59,707 bases of DNA. It comes from an uncultured Marvinbryantia sp. (GTDB lineage Bacteria > Bacillota > Clostridia > Lachnospirales > Lachnospiraceae). This document shows positions 1-6,942 of the stretch, piece by piece. Under the pieces are notes generated by a model that was not told the origin of the DNA, did not search any database, and worked only from the letters and a program-made list of their open reading frames with translations. The stretch lies in contig NZ_CAJKOX010000029.1 in NCBI RefSeq assembly GCF_905201705.1, positions 1 through 59,707 of the forward strand, read 5' to 3'. The first letter of the stretch is position 1, and each line of letters opens with the position of its first letter. The translations under genes and the position numbers were made by a program.

Positions 1-60
<60 letters not shown>

Positions 61-268
61 AAGTGTTTCATCCAGTTCAAAATAAACTTTCCAGCTTATC
101 TATCCCTTTTACTGTTTTTAAAGGTCAGTTCCTTGAATTCATGCTTCCCGAAAATCTTTCGATCTCCCGGAAGAAACTCATTTTTAGAATCTTTCAAGGT
201 TGTATCACTGTTCAGTTATCAAGGTGCTTCTTTTCATTTTTCTGTCGTTTCTCGTCGACAGCTTTTGT

Positions 269-297
269 AGTATATCATGTTTTCTTTTGCTTGTCAA
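269..297 (-). promoter_or_regulatory. rRNA operon promoter (proximal)
   Basis: Minus-strand -35 TTGACA (297-292), 17-bp spacer, -10 TATACT (274-269). It matches the vegetative sigma consensus nearly perfectly and faces the 16S gene. About 210 bp of AT-rich leader separates it from the mature rRNA. The leader is not coding in any convincing frame. Confidence 0.85.
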
Positions 298-370
298 CTA
301 CTTTTTTAAGATTTTTTATTTTCTTTTTTGTAGTTGTCTGTCGCTTTTTATTTTCATCAGCAACTTTCTA

Positions 371-399
371 AATATACCACATGTCATTTTGTTTGTCAA
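371..399 (-). promoter_or_regulatory. rRNA operon promoter (distal)
   Basis: Minus-strand -35 TTGACA (399-394), 17-bp spacer, -10 TATATT (376-371), 102 bp upstream of the proximal promoter and with similar flanking sequence. Tandem promoters are usual for rRNA operons of Firmicutes. Confidence 0.82.
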
Positions 400-459
400 C
401 CACTTTTTTAGATTTTTCAAATCTTTTTTGTGGTCAGATCTGGCATTCGTCAGATCAAA

Positions 460-548
460 CGGAGAAGGAGGGATTTGAACCCTCGCGCCGCTATTAACGA
501 CCTGCACCCTTTCCAGGGGTGTCCCTTCAGCCTCTTGGGTACTTCTCC
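460..548 (-). tRNA. tRNA-Ser (anticodon GGA)
   Basis: The 89-base minus-strand sequence folds with acceptor stem GGAGAAG/CTTCTCC, a TTCAAATC T-loop, a long variable arm (class II tRNA) and an anticodon loop CTGGAAA, giving anticodon GGA. CCA is not encoded. It lies just upstream of the distal rRNA promoter and downstream of a second tRNA-Ser, with which it is probably co-transcribed. Confidence 0.95.
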
Positions 549-604
549 ACGCCTGAATAAAACTCTTATGCAGTTGCTCCTTCGAAAAGCATTGCTTTTC
601 GAAA

Positions 605-690
605 CGGAGAGAGTGGGATTCGAACCCACGCGCCCTTTCGGACAAACGGTTTTCAAGACCGCCTCGTTATGACCACTTCGATATCTCTCC
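605..690 (-). tRNA. tRNA-Ser (anticodon TGA)
   Basis: An 86-base class II tRNA on the minus strand: acceptor stem GGAGAGA/TCTCTCC, long variable arm, TTCGAATC T-loop and anticodon loop CTTGAAA, anticodon TGA. CCA is not encoded. It is the first gene after the promoter at 740-768 and is followed 56 bp later by tRNA-Ser(GGA). Confidence 0.95.
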
Positions 691-739
691 ACACAATCTC
701 TTGTCTGCATTTCAAACGAGCTACCGAAATGCAAAAGTA

Positions 740-768
740 ATTCTAGCACTATTGGCTTTATATGTCAA
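740..768 (-). promoter_or_regulatory. Promoter of the tandem tRNA-Ser genes
   Basis: Minus-strand -35 TTGACA (768-763), 17-bp spacer, -10 TAGAAT (745-740), about 50 bp upstream of the first tRNA-Ser. The -35 box lies only 18 bp after the ispD stop codon, so the tRNAs have a promoter of their own. Confidence 0.82.
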
Positions 769-785
769 CAATAATTTTCATTTTT

Positions 786-1484
786 TTAACAAAAATTTTC
801 TGCAATCACCAGATCCTCCGGCGTGGTGATCTTGATGTTAGAATAAGCCCCTTCCACCAGCTTTACTTTCTGTTCCGTCATGCGTTCCACAACCATTGCG
901 TCATCCGTGATCACCGTTTCAAGCCCATTTTGCAGTGCTTCCATGAGATCATCGTATGCCTTGCGGATCAACGGGTAAGCAAATACCTGCGGCGTCTGCA
1001 CCTGCCAGACGAGCGAGCGGTCCGGCGTCTGCACGCCAAAGCCCTCTTTATCGCTGATCTTGATCGTATCCTTTACCGGCATTCCCACCACGCACGCGTG
1101 ATATTCGCGGACTGCCTCCCGCGCGCGCAGCAAAATCTCCTGCGTCAGAAACGGCCGCGCCCCGTCGTGAATATAGACGAACGTACAGTCCTCTATCGCA
1201 TGAAGCCCATTATAAACCGAATGATAGCGTTCCTTCCCGCCTGCAACAATTCTGTTTACTTTCTGAAACCCGTATTTCTCCACAATCTGTTCCCGGCAAA
1301 AGGCAATATCCCTCTCCCCGGTAACCAGCACGATCTCGTCAATAAACGGGCACTGTTCAAACGCCTGAAGAGAATACCAGATCACAGGCTTTTCCTTTAT
1401 CATAAGATACTGCTTCGCCGTTTCGCAGTTCATCCGCTTTCCACGCCCTGCTGAAAGCACGATTGCCACATTCTTTTCCGTCAT
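786..1484 (-). CDS. ispD: 2-C-methyl-D-erythritol 4-phosphate cytidylyltransferase
   Basis: IspD (232 aa) joins CTP to methylerythritol phosphate, step three of the MEP isoprenoid pathway, in the cytosol. The N-terminal nucleotide-binding signature AIVLSAGRGKRM is present, as are the conserved YIHDGARPF block and the WQVQTPQVF block of the family. Length is normal. I chose the ATG at 1484 because GGGGAG lies 7 bases before it; a TTG five codons upstream overlaps the end of tsaD and has no good ribosome binding site. It is the last gene of the run that begins at the YcxB-like protein. Confidence 0.95.
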   Translation of the reverse strand: MTEKNVAIVLSAGRGKRMNCETAKQYLMIKEKPVIWYSLQAFEQCPFIDEIVLVTGERDIAFCREQIVEKYGFQKVNRIVAGGKERYHSVYNGLHAIEDCTFVYIHDGARPFLTQEILLRAREAVREYHACVVGMPVKDTIKISDKEGFGVQTPDRSLVWQVQTPQVFAYPLIRKAYDDLMEALQNGLETVITDDAMVVERMTEQKVKLVEGAYSNIKITTPEDLVIAENFC

Positions 1485-1485
1485 C

Positions 1486-2514
1486 TTACCGCTCCCCAAG
1501 CTTCAAATTCGGAACCGCGTTCAAATCAAGGCCGCTGCGTGTTCCATTGGTATACTCATAATAAGCCGCAGCTCCAATCATAGCTGCATTGTCGGTGCAT
1601 AAGATCGGCGACGGATAGTAGAATTGAATATGATTCTTCTCACACGCCTGCTGCATCGCCCCGCGCAGAGCGGAATTTGACGCCACTCCGCCCGCGATCG
1701 CCAGCTTATCAAAGCCGTATTCTTTTACCGCCATCATCGCATGCTCCACCAGCACCTCTACCACCGCCTTCTGAAAAGAAGCGGCGACATCCACCTGACA
1801 AATTTCCTCCCCGCGCATCCGGCAGCCGTTCAGATAATTCAGCACTGCCGATTTAAGCCCGCTGAAGCTGAAATCATACGGTGCCTCCGCCACATGCGCT
1901 TTTGGGAATGCGATCGCGTCTGCATTTCCTTCTTTTGCCAGCTTATCGATCTTCGGTCCGCCCGGATAACCAAGTCCGATCGCGCGCGCCACCTTGTCAA
2001 ACGCCTCTCCGGCGGCGTCGTCGCGCGTTCTTCCAAGGATACGGTACTTCCCGTAATCCTCCACGATCACAAGATGCGTATGACCGCCGGATACCACAAG
2101 ACAGGGAAACGGCGGCTCCAATTCCTTATTTTCAATAAAATTAGCGGAGATATGCCCTTCAATATGATGCACACCCACCAGCGGCAGATTTTTTGCATAG
2201 CTGATCGCCTTCGCCTCGGCAACTCCCACCAGAAGCGCACCGACAAGCCCCGGTCCGTAGGTCACGCCGATCGCGTCGAGATCGTCCAGCGTAACGTGCG
2301 CGCTCTGGAGTGCCTCCTCAATCACCTGATTAATCTTTTCGATATGTTTGCGGGAGGCAATCTCCGGCACAACGCCCCCGTATAGCTTATGCAGCTCGAT
2401 CTGCGACGATATGATATTCGACAGCACCTCCCTGCCGTTCTTCACTACCGCCGCCGCCGTCTCATCGCAGGAGCTTTCTATCGCAAGTATGAGAATATCC
2501 TTTTCCTCTTTCAT
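1486..2514 (-). CDS. tsaD: tRNA N6-adenosine threonylcarbamoyltransferase TsaD
   Basis: TsaD/Kae1 (342 aa) transfers threonylcarbamoyl to A37 of ANN-reading tRNAs, acting with TsaB and TsaE. Visible family marks are the N-terminal AIESSCDETAAAVV ATP-grasp-like segment, the metal-binding HHIEGH motif near residue 112, CLVVSGGHTHLV, and GGVASNSALR near residue 278. tsaB and tsaE are a few genes upstream in the same run, so three of the four t6A genes are together; tsaC is not in the window. The gene stops just before the ispD start. Confidence 0.96.
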   Translation of the reverse strand: MKEEKDILILAIESSCDETAAAVVKNGREVLSNIISSQIELHKLYGGVVPEIASRKHIEKINQVIEEALQSAHVTLDDLDAIGVTYGPGLVGALLVGVAEAKAISYAKNLPLVGVHHIEGHISANFIENKELEPPFPCLVVSGGHTHLVIVEDYGKYRILGRTRDDAAGEAFDKVARAIGLGYPGGPKIDKLAKEGNADAIAFPKAHVAEAPYDFSFSGLKSAVLNYLNGCRMRGEEICQVDVAASFQKAVVEVLVEHAMMAVKEYGFDKLAIAGGVASNSALRGAMQQACEKNHIQFYYPSPILCTDNAAMIGAAAYYEYTNGTRSGLDLNAVPNLKLGER

Positions 2515-2526
2515 AAAGCCAACCTC

Positions 2527-3438
2527 TTATTCTTCCTCAAACAACAGCTCAACTGTTTTTCCATCTTTTCCCGGGTACGTCGCCGGAAATATCTTGCGCG
2601 CAGTGTCCAGAAATTCCTCCGGTCTCGCAAGCGACGGGCTGTAGTGTGTAAGCCACATTTCCTTCACCTGTGCTTCCTTTGCAAGATGAGCTGCCTCTTT
2701 GAATGTCATATGCTTATACTCGATGGCCTTCTGCTCCTTGCCAGGTTCCCCGTACATCCCCTCGCAGATAAACAGATCGGCACCTGCCGCATGCTCCACA
2801 ATGGATTTCGTCGGTCTGGTATCCGTACAATATGCGACCTTTAAGCCTTTTCTGTTTTTTCCAAGCACCATATCCGGCGTGAAGGTCCTGCCGTCTTCCG
2901 TCAGTGTCTCCCCCTTCTGCAGCCGGTTCCAGAACTTCATCGGGATCTCCTGTGCCTTTGCGCGCTCTACGTCGAATTTACCGGCGCGATCGATCTCCAG
3001 GCAGTACCCATAACACAGCACATTATGGTTCACACGGTAAGCCGTTATCCGGCAGCCGTTTATCTCAAAAGCCTCCTCCGGATGCGTTATCTCCTTAAAT
3101 ATAATCGAAAACGGCAGCTCCGGCGCAATGACGCGCAGCGCGTTTACCACCCGCTCCAGCCCCTTCGGGCCAATGAGTGTGAGCGGTTCCGTGCGCTCCG
3201 CATTTCCCATGCTGAGCAGAAGTCCCGGCAGCCCGCTGATATGATCGCCGTGATAATGCGTAAAGCAAATGACGTCTATCGGCTTAAAGCTCCAGCCCTT
3301 TTCCTTAATCGCAATCTGTGTTCCCTCTCCGCAGTCGATCAACATACTGCTTCCGTTGTACCGCACCATCAGCGAAGTCAGCCAGCGGTATGGCAGCGGC
3401 ATCATCCCGCCGCATCCAAGCAAGCACACATCCAACAT
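2527..3438 (-). CDS. rnz: Ribonuclease Z
   Basis: A 303-aa metallo-beta-lactamase-fold nuclease that trims 3' ends of tRNA precursors. The metal-binding motif FTHYHGDHISGLPGLL begins near residue 59 and a further conserved histidine lies in WLTHYSPS near the C terminus. The length fits the bacterial RNase Z group. The ATG at 3438 is preceded by AAGGAGATG, which overlaps the stop of the small zinc-ribbon gene upstream (gap 3 bases). Because the local tRNA genes lack encoded CCA, a tRNA 3' endonuclease is needed here. Confidence 0.95.
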   Translation of the reverse strand: MLDVCLLGCGGMMPLPYRWLTSLMVRYNGSSMLIDCGEGTQIAIKEKGWSFKPIDVICFTHYHGDHISGLPGLLLSMGNAERTEPLTLIGPKGLERVVNALRVIAPELPFSIIFKEITHPEEAFEINGCRITAYRVNHNVLCYGYCLEIDRAGKFDVERAKAQEIPMKFWNRLQKGETLTEDGRTFTPDMVLGKNRKGLKVAYCTDTRPTKSIVEHAAGADLFICEGMYGEPGKEQKAIEYKHMTFKEAAHLAKEAQVKEMWLTHYSPSLARPEEFLDTARKIFPATYPGKDGKTVELLFEEE

Positions 3439-3441
3439 CTT

Positions 3442-3666
3442 TTACAGCATCTCCTTTAGCTCCGTCTCCGTAACCGGAATCTGAAACCGGCGAAGGAACG
3501 CGTCCCAGCACGCCTCGCACAGATCAAATTCCTGCACTGTTCCATCTTTTTTTGAAAAATATCCCCAGGCTTTCTTCACAGAAGCAAAGTCCTCCATGGG
3601 CATGTCCTGTTTCTGTTCTATTTTTTTGCCGCACATATTGCAGCGGATTTCCATTTCGCTTTTCAT
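3442..3666 (-). CDS. Small zinc-ribbon-like protein, function unknown
   Basis: A 74-aa protein with two cysteine pairs, CNMC near residue 9 and CEAC near residue 52, as in a small zinc ribbon. I recognise no specific family. The ATG at 3666 has AGGAGGA 7 bases upstream; the open frame extends further back, but that part overlaps rimI and has no ribosome binding site. It is packed between rimI and rnz and is likely co-expressed with them. Confidence 0.72.
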   Translation of the reverse strand: MKSEMEIRCNMCGKKIEQKQDMPMEDFASVKKAWGYFSKKDGTVQEFDLCEACWDAFLRRFQIPVTETELKEML

Positions 3667-3760
3667 CTGATATCCTCCTCTGATCTCTGCCGTTCTTTTG
3701 CCAGCATCCTTCAAAAGAATTATACCGGACGAGCCGCTTCTTTCCCATAGTGAATTGCTG

Positions 3761-4195
3761 TCAGCGCTTCCACATAATAACGGCATCCTCCGCCGGTTTT
3801 TCATAAAAATTTCTGCGGATGTCGCAATTTACAAAGCCCAGCTTTTCATAGAGTGCGATCGCGCCTGCATTGCTGCGCCGCACCTCCAGCGTAAACGCTG
3901 TGACGCCGCGCGCCGCGCCCCTTTTTATAAGCTCCGCCAGCATTGTCTCCGCCACGCCCCGGCGCCGACAGCTCTCCTTCACCGCCACGTTGGTAATATC
4001 CGCCTCGTCAAACGACTGCAGAAATCCGCAGTAGCCGGCAATCTTCCCGTCAAGCCGCGCCGTCAGATACAGCGTATCCTTCGACTGCAGGGATGCAGCA
4101 AACCCGTTTTCAGACCAGGGCTGCGAAAAAATACTTTTTTCAATCGCGGCGACCTCCGCCAGATCCTCCATCTGCATTCCGGCAATCTCAATCAT
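3761..4195 (-). CDS. rimI: Ribosomal protein alanine N-acetyltransferase RimI
   Basis: A 144-aa GNAT-fold acetyltransferase. The acetyl-CoA loop lies in CRRRGVAETMLAELI near residue 78, and ALYEKLGFV is the typical GNAT C-terminal motif. RimI acetylates the N terminus of ribosomal protein S18 in E. coli, and rimI lies beside tsaB in many bacteria, as here. The ATG at 4195 overlaps the tsaB stop by 8 bases, which suggests translational coupling. Upstream in-frame codons are read-through of tsaB sequence in another frame. Confidence 0.9.
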   Translation of the reverse strand: MIEIAGMQMEDLAEVAAIEKSIFSQPWSENGFAASLQSKDTLYLTARLDGKIAGYCGFLQSFDEADITNVAVKESCRRRGVAETMLAELIKRGAARGVTAFTLEVRRSNAGAIALYEKLGFVNCDIRRNFYEKPAEDAVIMWKR

Positions 4196-4904
4196 GCGCT
4201 TTCTCCGCCTTCTTTTCCGCGCGCTCCCGCTCCGCCTGCGAGAGCCGCAGGTAATCCGGCTGATGCTCCGCCGCCGTCTGCAGTTTTCCCTGACGCGCAT
4301 AGATCATTCCAAGAGCCGCCACCGCTCCCGCGCGCTGTTTGTTTAAGTGCGCCGGCGCATAGCTGTGTTTTACCGTCACGCACTGCTCCAGAAGGTCGCG
4401 GTACACCGGAACGCCATCGCCAAGGAAGATCACCTCCCGTCCCATCCGGTTCAGCTTCTGCGCAAGCTCCTCCACTCCCACAGCCATCTGTCCCTCCAGT
4501 GTCTGCATTTCCTCGCCATAAAACGCATAAATACCAGTGTACACCTGGTTTCTGCGTGCATCCATCAGCGGGCAGATCCGTTTGTCGGTGCCCCAGAGAT
4601 TGTACGCAAGCGCCTCCACAGTCGGCACGGCAATCAGCGGCGTCCCAAGTGCAAGTCCAAGCCCCTTTGCTGTCGCCGAGCCAATGCGAAGCCCTGTAAA
4701 CGAACCCGGTCCCGCTGCAACCGCGATCGCATCGATCGTCTTTAAATCAAGCTCCGTCATGCGGACGATCTCGTCCAGCATCGGCAGCAGCGTCTGCGAA
4801 TGTGTTTTTTTATAGTTTACGGTATATTCCGCCAGAAGCCTGTCGTCCTCCACCACGGCCACGGACACTACCAGCCCCGAGCTGTCAATTCCCAGAATTC
4901 TCAT
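4188..4904 (-). CDS. tsaB: tRNA threonylcarbamoyladenosine biosynthesis protein TsaB
   Basis: A 238-aa ASKHA-fold partner of TsaD. It starts MRILGIDSSG and carries the family motif AAGPGSFTGLRIG near residue 65, but lacks the TsaD metal-binding HxxxH motif, as expected for TsaB. It overlaps tsaE upstream by 20 bases and rimI downstream by 8 bases, so the three are surely one transcript. The C-terminal 20 residues are charged and low in complexity. Confidence 0.95.
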   Translation of the reverse strand: MRILGIDSSGLVVSVAVVEDDRLLAEYTVNYKKTHSQTLLPMLDEIVRMTELDLKTIDAIAVAAGPGSFTGLRIGSATAKGLGLALGTPLIAVPTVEALAYNLWGTDKRICPLMDARRNQVYTGIYAFYGEEMQTLEGQMAVGVEELAQKLNRMGREVIFLGDGVPVYRDLLEQCVTVKHSYAPAHLNKQRAGAVAALGMIYARQGKLQTAAEHQPDYLRLSQAERERAEKKAEKAHD

Positions 4905-5322
4905 ATGTTACCTCAATCCTCCGATAATCAAATCCCTTTTCCAGATCCTTTTCGATACGTATCCAGACCGTATTTTCCGGCATCAGCTCCCCGATCAGAT
5001 CCGCCCATTCCACCAGGCAGACGCCCTCTCCGAAAAAGCAATCCTCATACCCGATCTCCTCCATCTCCTCGGGATCAGCGATACGGTAGACGTCAAAATG
5101 GTACAGTGGAAGCCTTCCCTCCTCATAGATCTGCACGATAGTGAAGGTAGGACTGCTCACCGGCTCTTCTATGCCAAGCCCCGCTGCCATTCCCTTTGTA
5201 AAGACCGTTTTTCCCGTTCCGAGATCGCCGAGCAGCGCAAAAATCTGCCCCGGCGCCGCCTGCTCTCCAAGCCGTCTGCCCGCGTCAAAGGTCTCCTGCT
5301 CACTCCATGTTTCCAGTATCAT
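4885..5322 (-). CDS. tsaE: tRNA threonylcarbamoyladenosine biosynthesis ATPase TsaE
   Basis: A 145-aa P-loop ATPase that drives the TsaBD complex. The Walker A motif LLGDLGTGKTVFTKG begins near residue 30, and the conserved SPTFTIV and YHFDVYR segments follow. The ATG at 5322 has GGGGAG 6 bases upstream; an in-frame TTG at 5334 is inside the upstream gene and is less likely. Gene order tsaE-tsaB-rimI is common in bacteria. Confidence 0.95.
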   Translation of the reverse strand: MILETWSEQETFDAGRRLGEQAAPGQIFALLGDLGTGKTVFTKGMAAGLGIEEPVSSPTFTIVQIYEEGRLPLYHFDVYRIADPEEMEEIGYEDCFFGEGVCLVEWADLIGELMPENTVWIRIEKDLEKGFDYRRIEVTYENSGN

Positions 5323-5323
5323 T

Positions 5324-5824
5324 TTACTCCCCAACCTTAATCTTCTCTGCTTTTACATGCTTCCTGATCAATCCAAGCACCACGGTAATCTGACTTCCCA
5401 TGCTCTCCCGCGGCAGGATAGAGCAATAGCGCTTTCCCGTGTACAATAAGAGACTGTTCTTTGTCTCCTTCACACTTAAAATCTGCTCCCAGGTGATATG
5501 CGCCTCGTTCTCCTCCTGTGTGCTGGTGATTCCCTCGTCGCTTACCACGTAAGTAAGCGGCTTTTGAAATATCGGGCTTAGCTTTGCCTGCTTCGCCGCG
5601 CGAAAATACAGCATCACCGGCTGCAGCGGAAGCAGATACACCGTAAACAGCAGATACACCGCCGTCATCGCCGCGGAAACATCCCCGAAGGTGACAATCG
5701 CAAGAATCAGCGTCCCGATACCAAACAGAATACTAAAAATGCCGGAAAAGCTGTGGTACGTGTGGAAAAGCTGAAAATCAAATAAAATTTTCGGCGTCAT
5801 TTTCACTTCAAATTCTGCACTCAT
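5324..5824 (-). CDS. YcxB-like membrane protein, function unknown
   Basis: A 166-aa protein with two hydrophobic segments (roughly residues 28-50 and 53-75) followed by a soluble C-terminal region containing TYVVSDEGI and ITWEQILSVKET, which resembles the YcxB-like C-terminal domain of many Firmicutes membrane proteins. No biochemical role is known to me. The ATG at 5824 follows AGAGG by 8 bases. It is the first gene of the tsa run; its stop overlaps the ribosome binding region of tsaE. Confidence 0.7.
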   Translation of the reverse strand: MSAEFEVKMTPKILFDFQLFHTYHSFSGIFSILFGIGTLILAIVTFGDVSAAMTAVYLLFTVYLLPLQPVMLYFRAAKQAKLSPIFQKPLTYVVSDEGITSTQEENEAHITWEQILSVKETKNSLLLYTGKRYCSILPRESMGSQITVVLGLIRKHVKAEKIKVGE

Positions 5825-5931
5825 ACGCAATACCTCTTTTCAAACGAAAAAAACAGTATGTTATAACACGTAGCATTATAACACACTGTTTTCGCTCTTA
5901 CAACCTTGATTTGCACAGGGTTTTGTGTCTT

Positions 5932-6564
5932 TTACACCGTCTGTCCCTTGAGAATCGGACTGATGTATTTGTATAAAAGCAGCGTAACGACGGATACCAC
6001 GATGCCTTTGATGATATTAAACGGCGCCACTGCCAGGATCACAAAGGTACCGAGACCTGTGATCGCCGGATTCACCGCCGTGCCCATTCCCACCAACGCA
6101 TCGATCGGCATTCCAAATGCCTTGCTGTACGCCGGAAGCAGCACATACGCATTGATAAAGCAGCCCGCGATCGTCATAAACAGGGTGCCCGCCGCCATAC
6201 CAATGATCGCGTTCTTTTTGCTCTTCTTCCGCTTGTAGATGATTCCTGCCGGGACCACCAGCGCGCAGCCGATAAGATAATTGGCAATATCGCCCACAAA
6301 TGCTGTATTAGTGCCCTTGATCACAAGCTTCAGCAGGTTTTTCACCAGCTCGATCAGCGCGCCCGCTACCGGTCCAAGCGCAAAGCTGCCGATCATCACC
6401 GGCACCTCGCTTAAATCAATCTCGTAGAAGCTCGGCGCAAACCAAAGCGGGAATTCAAACAGCTGCAAAATCATTGCTACTGCCCCCAGCATTGCGATCA
6501 CGACCATGTTGCGAATGTTGCTCTTTGCGGCAGACGCCGCCACTGTGTTTGTGTTACTGCTCAT
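5932..6564 (-). CDS. ribU: ECF transporter S component, riboflavin-specific (RibU-like)
   Basis: A 210-aa integral membrane protein with about six hydrophobic helices. It is the substrate-binding subunit of an energy-coupling-factor importer; the energising EcfA/EcfT parts are not in the window. Family marks include the LSEVPVMIGSFALGP and LVKNLLK segments typical of the S-component fold. The specificity call rests mainly on the FMN riboswitch just upstream, which makes flavin uptake the expected job. Confidence 0.9.
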   Translation of the reverse strand: MSSNTNTVAASAAKSNIRNMVVIAMLGAVAMILQLFEFPLWFAPSFYEIDLSEVPVMIGSFALGPVAGALIELVKNLLKLVIKGTNTAFVGDIANYLIGCALVVPAGIIYKRKKSKKNAIIGMAAGTLFMTIAGCFINAYVLLPAYSKAFGMPIDALVGMGTAVNPAITGLGTFVILAVAPFNIIKGIVVSVVTLLLYKYISPILKGQTV

Positions 6565-6674
6565 GTTTCTTCCTCTCCTTTTCTTTTTTGCTTGATCCGG
6601 AAAGCTTCGAAAATGTTTTCCGCAGAAGCCAAAAAATCCGGCAGAGCGCAGCCTGCTGCGGAATTTTGACTGCA

Positions 6675-6704
6675 GAAAAAACCCCGGATAAATTAATCCG
6701 GGGT
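6675..6704 (-). terminator. Expression-platform terminator of the FMN riboswitch
   Basis: Minus-strand stem CCCCGGAT / ATCCGGGG (6703-6696 and 6689-6682) with a six-base loop, followed by six T. It lies between the aptamer and the ribU start, so it is the switching terminator closed when FMN is bound. Confidence 0.9.
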
Positions 6705-6730
6705 AAATTTACGCACAGTAAAAACCATGT

Positions 6731-6846
6731 TCCATCTTCTCTCATCCAGACTATACTGTCGGTATTGGAATTGCACCAATTCAGCCGCCGAAGCGGGTCG
6801 CGGACTATACCGCCGGTAGGGAATCTCACCCTGCCCCGAAGATTTC
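6731..6846 (-). promoter_or_regulatory. FMN riboswitch (RFN element)
   Basis: The minus strand shows the RFN consensus in order: CTTCGGGGCAGGGTGAGATT, CCCTACCGGCGGTATAGTCC, CCGCGA-like junction, a GGTGCAATTCC arm, ACCGACAGTATAGTC and GGATGAGAGAAG. It binds FMN and represses flavin transport or synthesis genes. A terminator follows at 6675-6704 and the riboflavin transporter gene comes next. Confidence 0.96.
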
Positions 6847-6862
6847 CTTTTCAATTAGTGGT

Positions 6863-6891
6863 ATTATAAACCCTTGCAGGATATTATGCAA
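6863..6891 (-). promoter_or_regulatory. Promoter of the riboswitch-ribU unit
   Basis: Minus-strand -35 TTGCAT (6891-6886), 17-bp spacer, -10 TATAAT (6868-6863). It places the transcription start some 10-15 bases before the FMN aptamer. Confidence 0.85.
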
Positions 6892-6942
6892 GCATTTTTT
6901 CACGCCGCACGAAAAGGTGTTTGAGCCTGACGTGAACAGTAC